Below are positions 1 to 10,367 of a stretch of 64,000 nucleotides of DNA, one piece after another (position 1 is the first letter of the stretch; each line of letters opens with the position of its first letter). The notes beneath the pieces were generated by a model. The model saw nothing but the letters and a program-made list of their open reading frames with translations, did not search any database and was not told where the DNA came from. The DNA comes from JBCCBV01 sp039033855 (GTDB taxonomy: Bacteria; Planctomycetota; Phycisphaerae; Phycisphaerales; Phycisphaeraceae), in assembly GCA_039033855.1 (NCBI GenBank), contig JBCCBV010000003.1, forward strand, positions 124,001 through 188,000, in the 5' to 3' direction. Made by a program: the position numbers and the translations under genes.

Positions 1-106
1 TGGACCCGCAGGCTTGGCAAGCGGTTTGGGCGTCTGCGTCGGCCATGCGGTGGAGCGCTTCGGTCAGGGCCTGGCAGTCGTCGCAGCGGTATTCGTAGAG
101 GGGCAT
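1..106 (-). CDS. FmdB-family zinc-ribbon protein, C-terminus cut off
   Basis: The visible 35 residues begin MPLYEYRCDDC and reach a second CQACG knuckle, giving the CxxC...CxxC zinc ribbon typical of the small FmdB/CxxC_CxxC_SSSS family. The ATG lies at 106 and the gene runs left out of the window, so the tail is unseen. Family members are about 60-110 residues and have no firmly established role; the regulatory label comes from FmdB near formamidase genes. It follows two exported proteins on the same strand with a 36-nt gap and may be the last gene of that run. Confidence 0.85.
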   Translation of the reverse strand, partial: MPLYEYRCDDCQALTEALHRMADADAQTACQACGS

Positions 107-142
107 GGCGTGGCCTTTTGAGGATGCGCGGGGAATGCGGAA

Positions 143-850
143 TCAGGGTCGCAGGTTGCCGCGGTCGATGCGTTCGGTCATCGAGGTGGGCAGCAGGTAG
201 TTGGCGCCACGGTAGGCGTGGACCCGGCCGGACACCAGGAACACGGCTTGTTCGCCTCGGCGGTGGGTCAGGTCTTCCATCGTTTCGAGCAGCCGGCAGG
301 GCATGAGGATCATGGCCGCTTCGGGGGCGTCGGGGTCGTCGGCCTCGAAGACGAACAGCGACGCCGAGCCGTCGGACGCGCGGGCCATGCGTCCGGCCCG
401 TTCGACGATAAAGGCGCCTTCGCGCAGCAGTTTGGGCGGGTCTTGACCCGGCGCAACGCCGAGGATGCGGGGATCGATGTCGGGCGCCAGGTCGGGGGGC
501 GGCCCGCCGACGGCGCTGGGCATCGCGGCGGGCGCGGGGGCCGGGGCGACCAGGGGCGGGCGGTCGGCTTCGCCCAAAAGATCGGCCAGGAGTTCATCCG
601 CGTCGGGCGCGCCCGGCGGGGTGTCGGACGCCGACAGCGGGTCGGCGGGTTGGGTGGCCGGGGCGTCGGCGCTGGTTTCGGAGGGGGAGGTTTCTTCGGA
701 GGACGAGGTGGCTTCGCCGGCGGGCGGCGGCTCGACGGCGTCTTGCGCGCGGGCCGGGCCGTGGGCGAAGGCACAGCCCATGGCGGCGGCCAAAGCAAGC
801 GCTGCGCCCAGTGGCTGGCGATCCGATCGTGGGGAAGAAGGCTGAGGCAT
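143..850 (-). CDS. Exported Pro/Ala-rich protein, function unknown
   Basis: A 235-residue protein with a signal-peptide-like start: a charged stretch, then a hydrophobic segment at about residues 14-30 ending at an AHGPARA-type cleavage region. Residues 35-110 are low-complexity Pro/Ala/Ser/Glu and probably disordered. The ordered part is the last 100 residues, containing REGAFIVERAGRM, LFVFEADD and MILMPCRLLETM, which reads as a small beta-rich domain. I do not recognise the family. It lies 14 nt after the presumed true end (865) of the upstream lipoprotein, so the two are probably co-transcribed and may work together in the envelope. Confidence 0.75.
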   Translation of the reverse strand: MPQPSSPRSDRQPLGAALALAAAMGCAFAHGPARAQDAVEPPPAGEATSSSEETSPSETSADAPATQPADPLSASDTPPGAPDADELLADLLGEADRPPLVAPAPAPAAMPSAVGGPPPDLAPDIDPRILGVAPGQDPPKLLREGAFIVERAGRMARASDGSASLFVFEADDPDAPEAAMILMPCRLLETMEDLTHRRGEQAVFLVSGRVHAYRGANYLLPTSMTERIDRGNLRP

Positions 851-931
851 ACAGGGGTTGTCGGTTACTCGGCGGCCTCGGCTTGGCTCAGGGCGTCGCC
901 GGGCTCGAGATCGTCTGTGTCGGTGGCGGCG

Positions 932-1540
932 TCATCCGCTTGTTCCTCGGCTTCGGCGCCGTCGGGCATGGTGGCGGGGGCCGTCTGCGGCGGGTTCCGG
1001 GGCGGGTTGGGGGGCGAGGTCGAACTCGGGCCGGGTCGGGGCGTCGACCTGGATGCGCCGGGGGCGGACCATGTCGGTGCGCCAGCCGCCGAAGGGGTTC
1101 CAGACGAGGTTGACGTCGACGAGTTCCCAGCCGAACACGCCGCTGGGTCGGACGACTTCGACCTGAGCCTCGGTGCCGCGGACCCGGATCGAGCGGATGG
1201 CGAACAGCGGCAAGCCTTCGGGCGAGTTGGCGGTCGGGGTGATGGCGGCCGGGCCGAGGTCGCGGGCGACGATGCGGTAGGTCTTGAAGTTGGCGTTGCT
1301 GGCCAGGACAAACTCGTAGCTCGGCGGGGCGCCCGAATCCTCGGCGACCGAGGCGATCGCTTTGGTGGAGAGCTCGCGCGCGGTGCTGAGGTTGGCCGAG
1401 CTGAGTGCGAGCAGGTCGCCTTCATCCGACGGGATGTTCAGGTACGCGGGCGGCCCGCAGGCGACCAGCGCAAACGGCAGGGCCAAGGCAAGCGCCAGCA
1501 CGGACAGGCCGTGGGCGACGACGGGGCGGGTGCGATTCAT
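932..1540 (-). CDS. Lipoprotein, probably frameshifted near its 3' end
   Basis: 202 residues as read. Residues 1-30 form a lipoprotein signal peptide with lipobox LVACG, so it should be lipidated and envelope-bound. The body (DEGDLLALSSANLSTARELS, then a beta-rich region) matches no family I know. The last 15 residues turn abruptly Arg/His-rich, typical of out-of-frame reading. In the neighbouring frame an acidic tail runs on to a TAA at 865 (AEAEEQADDAATDTDDLEPG). Removing one base from the five-G run at 976-980 joins the two into a protein of about 223 residues. Sequencing error, mutation or frameshifting are all possible. Confidence 0.7.
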   Translation of the reverse strand: MNRTRPVVAHGLSVLALALALPFALVACGPPAYLNIPSDEGDLLALSSANLSTARELSTKAIASVAEDSGAPPSYEFVLASNANFKTYRIVARDLGPAAITPTANSPEGLPLFAIRSIRVRGTEAQVEVVRPSGVFGWELVDVNLVWNPFGGWRTDMVRPRRIQVDAPTRPEFDLAPQPAPEPAADGPRHHARRRRSRGTSG

Positions 1541-1602
1541 CGTGCCAGTTTAGCCCGGGCGGGCGTCGGTGCTCGGGGGCGGTTGGGCCGGTGCGGATCG
1601 GT

Positions 1603-2082
1603 TTAGAACAGCGGGGCCCGGCCGTCGGCGCGGCGCCAGGCGGAGAGCTGGCCGAGGTGCATCGCGGTGTGCCCGGTCATCGAAAAAGCCAGGAACTCGC
1701 GGTACGTCGGCAGCTGCGCGCCCATCGGGCCGGTGGTGGGCTTGTCGAGCAGGGCGTCGTCGGCGGTGGAGACGGCGTGGATCAAACGCTCGTTGGCGGC
1801 GTGCCAGGCCTCGATTAACTCTTGCTTGTCGGGGTAGTCGCTGGGGTTGGCGGTGATCTTGGAAGCGAAGCCGAAGCGCTCTTTCCAATGGCCGAGTTCG
1901 GGCGTGCCGCCGGCGTACTGGCTGTGGCCGTCGGCGGCGATGGCCAGGTGGCCCACGATCCATGCGGGATGGTTCAGGCCCGGAACGGGTTGACGGCACA
2001 TGGCGTCGGGTTCGATGTCGGCCAGCAGGTCGTCGCCGTAGCTCTGCATGAAGCGCAGGACGGCGGTTTCGCGTTCGAACAT
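1603..2082 (-). CDS. DinB/YfiT-like four-helix protein
   Basis: About 159 residues from the ATG at 2082, chosen because the upstream TTG at 2133 would overlap glmS. The protein is mostly helical, with histidines in the spacing of the DinB/YfiT (DUF664-like) metal-binding fold: NHPAWIVGHL near residue 40 and SMTGHTAMHLGQLSAWRR near the C-terminus. Family members are putative metal-dependent thiol transferases or detoxification enzymes; the substrate here cannot be told. It is unrelated to DNA polymerase IV, which shares the name. It sits 34 nt downstream of glmS, and the junction carries an inverted repeat that may involve its ribosome-binding site. Confidence 0.8.
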   Translation of the reverse strand: MFERETAVLRFMQSYGDDLLADIEPDAMCRQPVPGLNHPAWIVGHLAIAADGHSQYAGGTPELGHWKERFGFASKITANPSDYPDKQELIEAWHAANERLIHAVSTADDALLDKPTTGPMGAQLPTYREFLAFSMTGHTAMHLGQLSAWRRADGRAPLF

Positions 2083-2090
2083 GGCGTGTT

Positions 2091-2116
2091 CCAAGAGTGA
2101 GGGTCGCCGAGCGGGG

Positions 2117-2139
<23 letters not shown>
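2091..2139. repeat. Inverted repeat at the glmS stop codon
   Basis: CCAAGAGTG (2091-2099) and CACTCTTGG (2131-2139) are perfect 9-bp complements around a 31-nt interior. The interior itself contains GGTCG...CGACC. The glmS TAA (2117-2119) lies in the interior. In the leftward mRNA the distal arm ends 8 nt before the ATG of the next gene, so the hairpin could mask that gene's weak ribosome-binding site. It lacks a U-tract and is not a typical terminator. Confidence 0.55.
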
Positions 2140-4075
<1,936 letters not shown>

Positions 4076-4250
4076 GCCGGGGGTTCCTCCGCGAGGCGAT
4101 GGGCTCGGTGTGGCGACGGGGGCATCGCCTGTTGGCTGTACGGGATATCGGCCGGATAAGGTCGCGCCGCCCGTATCGGAGCGGGGGCGGGGTCTTCTAT
4201 ATCGATTGGGGTTTGACGCGGTGGGGCGCCGGCCGCAGGATGCCCGGCCC

Positions 4251-5978
4251 ATGAACGACCTGCTGCAGACGATCGAAGCGCATTTTCGGGCCCTGGCGGC
4301 CCAGGTGCTGGGGGTGACGGCCGAGCAAGTGGACCCGCGGCTCAAGGCGTCGGCCCGGGCCGAGTTCGGCGACCTTCAACTGGACGGGGCGATGGCGCTG
4401 GCCAAGCCGCTGGGTAAGAAGCCGCGCGAGCTGGCCGAGGCGTTGCGCCCCGGCATGGCCGAGATGGCGGAGCTGGCCAAGGTCGACGTGGCCGGGCCGG
4501 GCTTCTTAAACCTGACGCTGGAGGCGGGAGCGCTCGGCGCGGCGATGCCGGCGCAGCTATTGGATGCGCGTCTGGGCGTTTTCCCGGCCGAGGCGCCGCG
4601 GAAGGTGGTGCTCGACTACGCCAGCCCGAACCTCGCCAAAGAGATGCACATCGGCCACCTGCGGTCGACGATTCTGGGCGACGCGATCGGCCGGGTGCTC
4701 GAAGCCCGCGGGCACGCGGTGGTTCGGCAGAACCACGTCGGCGACTGGGGCACGCAGTTCGGCATGTTGCTCGAGCATTTGATCGACACCGGCTGGTCGG
4801 CGGACGACGGCGGGGGGATCGCGGACCTCAACACGCTGTATCAGGAAGCCAAGAAGCGCGACGACGCCGACAAAGACTTCGCCCAGCGCGCCCGCCAGCG
4901 GGTGGTGGCCTTGCAGTCGGGCGACGCGGAGGCGCGCAAGGTTTGGCGGTCGCTCATCGACGAGTCGGTGGCGCACATGGAACGCGTGTTCGACCGGCTG
5001 GGGGTCGAGCTACGGCACGAGCATCTTTGCCCGGAGAGCTTCTACAACGACCGTTTGGCCGGCGTGGCGGGCGACCTGGAATCGGCCGGCGTGGCGGTGA
5101 TTTCCGACGGTGCGCTTTGCGCGTTTGTCGAAGGGCGCGAGCATCCTTTGATCGTGCGCAAAGGCGACGGCGGCTTCGGCTACGGGGCGACCGACCTGGC
5201 GGCGGTGCGGTACCGCGCGCAGGATCTTGGCGCCGATCGGCTGGTGTATGTGGTGGACAGCCGTCAGAAAGACCACTTCGAGAAGTTCTTCGACGTGGCG
5301 CGTCGGGCCGGGTGGGCGGCCGAAGGGGTTTCGCTCGAACACGTGGGATTCGGAACGATTTTGGGCAAAGACAACCGGCCCTTTAAGACGCGCGAAGGCG
5401 GGACCGTTCGGCTGACCGACGTGCTCGACGAGGCGGTCAAGCGCGCCGGCGAGGCGGCGCTCGCAAAAGGCCAGGACACGTCGGGAGCTGAGCGCCAAGA
5501 CATTGCCGAAGCGGTCGGGCTGGGCGCGGTGAAGTACGCCGACCTGTCGAACGACCGGATCAAGGACTACGTGTTCGACTGGGACCGGATGCTGGCGCTC
5601 GAAGGGAACACGGCGCCTTACCTGCTCTACAGCTACGCGCGGATCCGTTCGATTTTCCGCAAGGGCGAGGTGGATTACGCCGGGCACGCCCCGGTGGCGG
5701 TGTCGCTCGACGACCCGGCCGAGCGGGCGCTCGGGGTGCACCTGATCCAGTTTGGCCAGGCGGTGGCGTCGGTCGATGCGAGCCTTGAGCCGCACCGCTT
5801 GTGCAACTACCTGTACGAATTGGCGGTTCGGTTCCACCGGTTCTTCGAGCGGTGCCCGGTGCTCAAGGCCAAGAGCGACGCGCTGCGGCAGAGCCGGTTG
5901 ACGCTGGCCAAGCTCACGGCCGAGGTGCTGCACCGGGGCCTGTCGCTGCTGGGCATCCGCACCCTCGAACGGATGTGA
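4251..5978 (+). CDS. argS: Arginyl-tRNA synthetase
   Basis: Charges tRNA-Arg with arginine in the cytoplasm. 575 residues, normal length. The N-terminal Add-1 domain (residues 1-110) is followed by DYASPNLAKEMHIGHLRST with a perfect HIGH at 133-136. The second half of the active site shows GTILGKDNRPFKTREGGTV in place of a canonical KMSKS, which is usual for many ArgRS. The helical DALR anticodon-binding domain ends LSLLGIRTLERM. The ATG at 4251 was chosen because upstream residues do not match the family. The next gene begins 8 nt after the stop. Confidence 0.98.
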   Translation: MNDLLQTIEAHFRALAAQVLGVTAEQVDPRLKASARAEFGDLQLDGAMALAKPLGKKPRELAEALRPGMAEMAELAKVDVAGPGFLNLTLEAGALGAAMPAQLLDARLGVFPAEAPRKVVLDYASPNLAKEMHIGHLRSTILGDAIGRVLEARGHAVVRQNHVGDWGTQFGMLLEHLIDTGWSADDGGGIADLNTLYQEAKKRDDADKDFAQRARQRVVALQSGDAEARKVWRSLIDESVAHMERVFDRLGVELRHEHLCPESFYNDRLAGVAGDLESAGVAVISDGALCAFVEGREHPLIVRKGDGGFGYGATDLAAVRYRAQDLGADRLVYVVDSRQKDHFEKFFDVARRAGWAAEGVSLEHVGFGTILGKDNRPFKTREGGTVRLTDVLDEAVKRAGEAALAKGQDTSGAERQDIAEAVGLGAVKYADLSNDRIKDYVFDWDRMLALEGNTAPYLLYSYARIRSIFRKGEVDYAGHAPVAVSLDDPAERALGVHLIQFGQAVASVDASLEPHRLCNYLYELAVRFHRFFERCPVLKAKSDALRQSRLTLAKLTAEVLHRGLSLLGIRTLERM

Positions 5979-5986
5979 CGCACGCG

Positions 5987-6631
5987 ATGTCGGATTCCCT
6001 ATTGGTGCAAGACGGCCGGACGACCGCGCCCGTGGGCGTGGCGCTCAAGGAGTGGTCGGCGGTGTGCGATTGGCTCGCGGCGGGGCGGCTGGGATTGCTC
6101 TTGCGCAAGGGCGGCGTGCACGAAGACGAAGGCCCGGGGCGGTTCCGCCCGGAGTTCGAGCGGTTCGCGTTGTTTGCGAACACCGAGCACCAGAAGCCCG
6201 AGTGGGTGAAGCCGGCGTGGCGTGACGGCATGGACGCGGCGCCAGCCGAGGCCGGAGCCGGGGCGGGGCCGGAGTCAGAGCGGCGTGTACGGCTGGCCGC
6301 GCTTGCGGAAGTGGCGAAGGTCTGGAAAGTGCCGGAGCGTGCTTCGGTGGAAGCGCTCGATGCGGTGCTGCCGTGGGGCCCGCCTTACTTGGACATGCGG
6401 TTTGCGTACAAGCCCGACCGACCTTTGTGGCTGCTGTTGGTAAGGGCCTGGCGACTGAAGGAAGCCAAGTCGATCGTGCGGACGGCGGAATACGACGGCT
6501 GCCGGAGTTGGGTCGAACTCTCGGCCGCGGATGTGATCGCCGCCGGGGCTCGGGCGACTCCGGCGATGCCCGGGCCGGCACTCTTGCAACTGGAACGGCG
6601 CGTCGATACGGCGTTTGGGGCCACCGCTTAG
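5987..6631 (+). CDS. DUF1802 family protein
   Basis: 214 residues. The N-terminal pattern VALKEWSAVCDWLAAGR, LLLRKGGVHE, then FALFANTEHQKPEWVKP is the recognisable DUF1802 signature. Basic and charged residues around the RKGGxxE and EHQ segments suggest a nucleotide- or nucleic-acid-linked role, but no function is established. The C-terminal half (VWKVPERASVEALDAVLPWGPPYLDMRF...) is also conserved in style. It starts 8 nt after argS and is probably co-transcribed with it. The first ATG (5987) was taken as start. No signal peptide or membrane segment is visible. Confidence 0.85.
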   Translation: MSDSLLVQDGRTTAPVGVALKEWSAVCDWLAAGRLGLLLRKGGVHEDEGPGRFRPEFERFALFANTEHQKPEWVKPAWRDGMDAAPAEAGAGAGPESERRVRLAALAEVAKVWKVPERASVEALDAVLPWGPPYLDMRFAYKPDRPLWLLLVRAWRLKEAKSIVRTAEYDGCRSWVELSAADVIAAGARATPAMPGPALLQLERRVDTAFGATA

Positions 6632-6694
6632 TTGCGCTGCACGTCGGTTCTGAGAAGTCGGTTCTGAGAATTCGCGCGGCCGACCCGTTGCCGG

Positions 6695-8497
6695 TTATTT
6701 CGGTGCTTTGGGCGGGGCACCGAGCGTGCGGGCGCTCGGGATCCGGGCGTCTTCGAGCACGGCCTGGATGAACTCGGCGGTCTTCTGCCGATGCGTCGCC
6801 TTGGCGTCGCGGGACGGCTTGCCCCCGGCTCCGGCGGGACGCGGGCGGAACCTCAGCCATAGCAGCAGGCCGACGACCGGCGCCGCGATCGCCAGGAACA
6901 GGTGAAAGACGCGCACGAGCGAAAAGTCTCGGGGTTGCAAGAGGATCGGCGCCTCCATGCCTTCGATGGTGGCGATGGAGTCGAGCACGTGGCCGGCGGG
7001 GGTGATGGCCTGGACGGTGCGTTTGGGGCCGTCGAGCGTGACGAGCATGAAGTGGTTGGAGTACCCCGAGGCGGCCAGGTACCAGCGTCCGCCGCCGAGC
7101 CAGCTGCCGGGCGGGTCGGGCATTTTTGAGCGGATTTCCGAGTACCCGCCGTTGCCGAGGTAGATGGTTCCCTTGGGGTCGATCTCTCCGTCTTTGATGG
7201 GGTAGGTGCGTTTGTAGGTGTTTTCGTTGTGCTCGAAGCCCAGATTGAGGCCGAACTCGTCGAAGATCGGCGACCAGGCGTGGCGGACCTCGGCGGACAG
7301 GCCGACGCTGTAGGTGCGTTCGGCGGGGTACATGTGCACGTGGTAGGAGGCGATTTTGTGGGTGGTGCTCGTCCGCTTAGACATGGAGTCGCGCAGCCAG
7401 TCTTGCTGCGGGCCGTCGACGTCGTTGGTGTGGCCCGAGTCGAGGGTCCAGAGCGAGAGGTAGTCGCTGAGGTGGATCACGCCGTAGCCGCGGTCGCCGG
7501 GGTAGGCGAAGAGGCTGTAGAAGAACGGGGCGTAGTCCTTGGTCTTGCCGTGGCCGCCGTCGGAGACCTCGTGGTTGCCGATCACGGCGATGAGCGGCAC
7601 CGACCGCCCGTCGGGCGTGACCATCTCTTGGGTGTAGATGTCGAGGAACTCTTCCCAGCGGGCGAAGTTTTCGGGCTTGCCGTTGGCGCCTGCGATGTCG
7701 CCGCCCAGGACCATGAAGTCGGGGTCGTGCGAACTGGCTTCGCGGTGGGCCAGGCGCATCAGGTCGGCGTCGCGGTAGATGTCGCCGGCGTCGATGAACT
7801 TGATGGGGCGCGCGTTGCCGTTGACCGGCAGGGTGCGGACGACCCTGGGCTCGCCGTCGGGGCTGAACTTAAAGAGGTAGCGGGTGTCGGGCTGGAGGCT
7901 GTGGACGGTGGCGGTGTGGACCTGCCGTTGTCCGCCGGGCATGGGGACCGAGGCGCCGAGGGCGTCGAGCCATGGCGTGTCGTCCGGAGATTCTTGCCGG
8001 TACCAGAGCTTGGAGTTGGCGGGCTCGCCCGGCCGGCTGTGCCAATGGACGATGAGGCGCGAAGCGGGGTTCTTGTCGTAGGTGAAGTAGACCGCTGGGG
8101 GCGACCAGGCGTGGTGCGGGTCGGCGGCGGGGTCTGGGGTCGGGTCCGTGGGTGGATCGGCAGCCGGGGCCGTTGGGGATGCGGCTCGGGGAGCGGCTTC
8201 GGGCGGGTCTGTTGACGAGGCGGTGGTCGGATCGGGCTCGGTTTGCGATGCCGTCGGGTGGGTATCCGGGGCCGGTTCGGGCTCAGATTGAGGATTCGAT
8301 TGCGGCTCGGTTTGCAGACCGGCCTCGGGTTGAGGTTGCGCGGGGTTGGGCTGGTTCTGCGCCCGGATGACGTCCAGGAACGAGCGCGGCGGGGCACTGG
8401 CCGGGTCGTTGGACGGGGAGTCCTCGGCGGTCGTTGGGACCGCTGCGCAGAACAAGACCAGCGCGACAAGGATGCGGAGCGGGGTGCGTCGGGTCAC
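6695..8497 (-). CDS. Exported metallophosphoesterase, purple-acid-phosphatase type
   Basis: About 600 residues if started at GTG 8497, just before a signal peptide (LRILVALVLFCAAVPTTAE). A long Pro/Thr/Glu linker follows, then an N-terminal fibronectin-like domain (YFTYDKNPASRLIVHWHS...) and a calcineurin-like phosphoesterase domain. Metal-ligand motifs are DAGDIY, MVLGGDIA, IGNHEV and SYHVHMYP, spread over about 200 residues. One transmembrane helix near the C-terminus (FHLFLAIAAPVVGLLLWLRF) and a basic cytoplasmic tail suggest anchoring. Substrate unknown. It lies 67 nt downstream of the glycosyltransferase, probably one unit. GDxx is present as GDI, and the first motif is DAGD rather than GDxH-like. 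Confidence 0.85.
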   Translation of the reverse strand: MTRRTPLRILVALVLFCAAVPTTAEDSPSNDPASAPPRSFLDVIRAQNQPNPAQPQPEAGLQTEPQSNPQSEPEPAPDTHPTASQTEPDPTTASSTDPPEAAPRAASPTAPAADPPTDPTPDPAADPHHAWSPPAVYFTYDKNPASRLIVHWHSRPGEPANSKLWYRQESPDDTPWLDALGASVPMPGGQRQVHTATVHSLQPDTRYLFKFSPDGEPRVVRTLPVNGNARPIKFIDAGDIYRDADLMRLAHREASSHDPDFMVLGGDIAGANGKPENFARWEEFLDIYTQEMVTPDGRSVPLIAVIGNHEVSDGGHGKTKDYAPFFYSLFAYPGDRGYGVIHLSDYLSLWTLDSGHTNDVDGPQQDWLRDSMSKRTSTTHKIASYHVHMYPAERTYSVGLSAEVRHAWSPIFDEFGLNLGFEHNENTYKRTYPIKDGEIDPKGTIYLGNGGYSEIRSKMPDPPGSWLGGGRWYLAASGYSNHFMLVTLDGPKRTVQAITPAGHVLDSIATIEGMEAPILLQPRDFSLVRVFHLFLAIAAPVVGLLLWLRFRPRPAGAGGKPSRDAKATHRQKTAEFIQAVLEDARIPSARTLGAPPKAPK

Positions 8498-8564
8498 GGG
8501 TTGTCGGGTCCGGCAGGGGTTGGCGTTGGGCCCTGATGCGGGGAGTCTGATCCCGGCGGCCACG

Positions 8565-10151
8565 TCAGGCGGCCTCGGGCGTGGCGACGATCTCGCGCGA
8601 TTCAAGCCAGCAGCGGATCGATAGCCAGGCGCTCGACAGCCCGACGTACAAGTAGCCGGCGGCAAAGATGAACAAGAACGGCAGGCTCAGTGCGGTACGC
8701 AGGTCGCCCCAGGCTTGGAAGATGCACCAGAGCAGGTACACGCCCAGGGCGATCTCGACGAGCACGACCCAGCGCTTGAGCGACGGTACGGGGATGAGCC
8801 GGGCCAGTCCGCCGGGGCTGTGGGTGTCGGCCGCGCTCAGGCGGGGCGCGGCTTCGGTGCGGTTGTACTTGGGCGTGCGGACGAAGTCCGAGCGGTGGCC
8901 GAGCAGGGCCTCCATGCAGGCGATGGCGTTGCTAAGCGCGATGCCCACGCCTACGGCCAGCAGCACGGGCATCTGCAGCAGGGTGGGCAGCAGCGGCTTC
9001 TTAAGGATGCGCTGGCTGGCGGTGTAGTACACGCCGGCCGAAAGGGCGCCCAGGCCGAACATCGTGAAGCCGAACAGCACGCCGAACATCGTGGATTGCT
9101 GGTCGGCGTTGGCGGCGATGGTCGGGAAGAACAGCAGCACAAACACGTTGATCAGCAGGTAGACCAGCGGGTGGGTCAGGTGGAAGACGGCTTCGAGCTT
9201 GCACTTGAACGGCGCTTTGGCGCGGAGGATGCGGGGCAGCAGCTTGAGCATCGTCTGCACGGTGCCCTTGGTCCAGCGGTGCTGCTGGCTCTTGAAAGCG
9301 TTGACCTCGGGCGGGAGCTCGGCGGGGCAGGTGATGTGGGGCAGGTAGCGGAAGTCCCAGCCGTTGAGCTGGGCGCGGTAGGACAGGTCCATGTCTTCGG
9401 TGAGGGTGTCGTGTTCCCAGCCGCCGGCGTCGTCGATGGCAGCGCGCCGCCAAACGCCCCCGGTGCCGGAGAAGTTGAACCAGCGACCCGAGCGGTTGCG
9501 GGCGGTGTGCTCGATGACGAAGTGGCCGTCGAGCAGCATGGCCTGGGCGCGGGTCAGGGCCGAGTCTTCGCGGTTCAGGTGGTCCCACCGGGTTTGCACG
9601 ACCGCCAGCTTGGGGTCGGTGAAATGGTGGATGGTGCGCTTGAGGAAGTTGACGGGGGGGATAAAGTCGGCGTCAAAGAGCGCGATGAACTCGCCGGAGG
9701 CGGTGTCCATGCCGTGGGCCAGGGCTCCGGCCTTGAAGCCGGTGCGGTCGGTGCGGTGGATGTGGACGACGTCGACCCCGCGGGCCCGCCAGTATTCGAC
9801 GCGGATGCGGGCGAGTTCGAGGCTGTCGTCGGTGGAGTCGTCGAGCACCTGGACCTGGAAGCGGTCGCGCGGCCATTCGAGCTGGCAGACGGCGTCGATG
9901 GCCCGTTGGACGACCTGGCCCTCGTTGAACACGGGCAGCTGGACCGTCACCCGGGGGTGCTGGGCGAACCGGCCGGCCGGGCGCTGGACCGACTTGTGGT
10001 GGCGCCGCCAGGTCCAGACGAGGAAGTATCGGTGCAGCCCATAGATGGCCACGACGCTGAGCACGGCGATATAGGCCGTGGTCAGGGGCACGCGGTAGGG
10101 CGCGAACAGCGATGTCGCCGAGGAACTGGCGAAGGTGAACAGGTCGGGCAT
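8565..10151 (-). CDS. Family 2 membrane glycosyltransferase, cellulose-synthase-like
   Basis: 528 residues from MPDLFTF, with membrane helices at both ends. The central GT-A domain has PVFNEGQVVQRAIDA, the DDSTD motif, FKAGALAHGM, DADF, TEDMDLSYR (general base) and QQHRWTKG, the Q(Q/R)xRW processive motif. These features place it among beta-glycan synthases such as cellulose synthase-like or glucomannan-type enzymes. Sugar donor and product cannot be read from sequence. At least four C-terminal membrane helices follow. It precedes a membrane-anchored phosphoesterase and probably helps build an envelope or extracellular polysaccharide. Confidence 0.93.
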   Translation of the reverse strand: MPDLFTFASSSATSLFAPYRVPLTTAYIAVLSVVAIYGLHRYFLVWTWRRHHKSVQRPAGRFAQHPRVTVQLPVFNEGQVVQRAIDAVCQLEWPRDRFQVQVLDDSTDDSLELARIRVEYWRARGVDVVHIHRTDRTGFKAGALAHGMDTASGEFIALFDADFIPPVNFLKRTIHHFTDPKLAVVQTRWDHLNREDSALTRAQAMLLDGHFVIEHTARNRSGRWFNFSGTGGVWRRAAIDDAGGWEHDTLTEDMDLSYRAQLNGWDFRYLPHITCPAELPPEVNAFKSQQHRWTKGTVQTMLKLLPRILRAKAPFKCKLEAVFHLTHPLVYLLINVFVLLFFPTIAANADQQSTMFGVLFGFTMFGLGALSAGVYYTASQRILKKPLLPTLLQMPVLLAVGVGIALSNAIACMEALLGHRSDFVRTPKYNRTEAAPRLSAADTHSPGGLARLIPVPSLKRWVVLVEIALGVYLLWCIFQAWGDLRTALSLPFLFIFAAGYLYVGLSSAWLSIRCWLESREIVATPEAA

Positions 10152-10367
10152 GGTGATGGCGCAGTCCCAGGCGACGCGGGAGGGGTTGCCCGGTCGGGGC
10201 GACATCTTAGCGGATCGGCCCGCCGATGCGAGCGCCGTGTGTGTCCGATAAAGGGCTTACGCATCGGGGGCTCACCGGTTGGGCGGTCTGCTCCCGATAA
10301 CGGCTGGGCGGGCGTGCCCGCGTCGGGCCCGGCGCCCGGCTCGTACCGACACGAGGGGTCTGCGTTC

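Noticed and set aside
1603..2082. DinB polymerase assignment
   Set aside because: This is the unrelated DinB/YfiT four-helix family; the true polymerase IV is at 38207-39421.
4213..4241. TTGACG promoter just before argS
   Set aside because: The -35 is good, but the hexamer at the right distance (CAGGAT) is a poor -10 and lies too near the start.
4076..4250. glmS ribozyme or riboswitch upstream of glmS
   Set aside because: The 175-bp divergent spacer shows none of the conserved ribozyme core.
10245..10256. GTGTCCGATAAA shared with the PLD gene start at 45267-45278
   Set aside because: In the second place it simply encodes the first four codons; no reading frame or common function links the two, so chance is enough.
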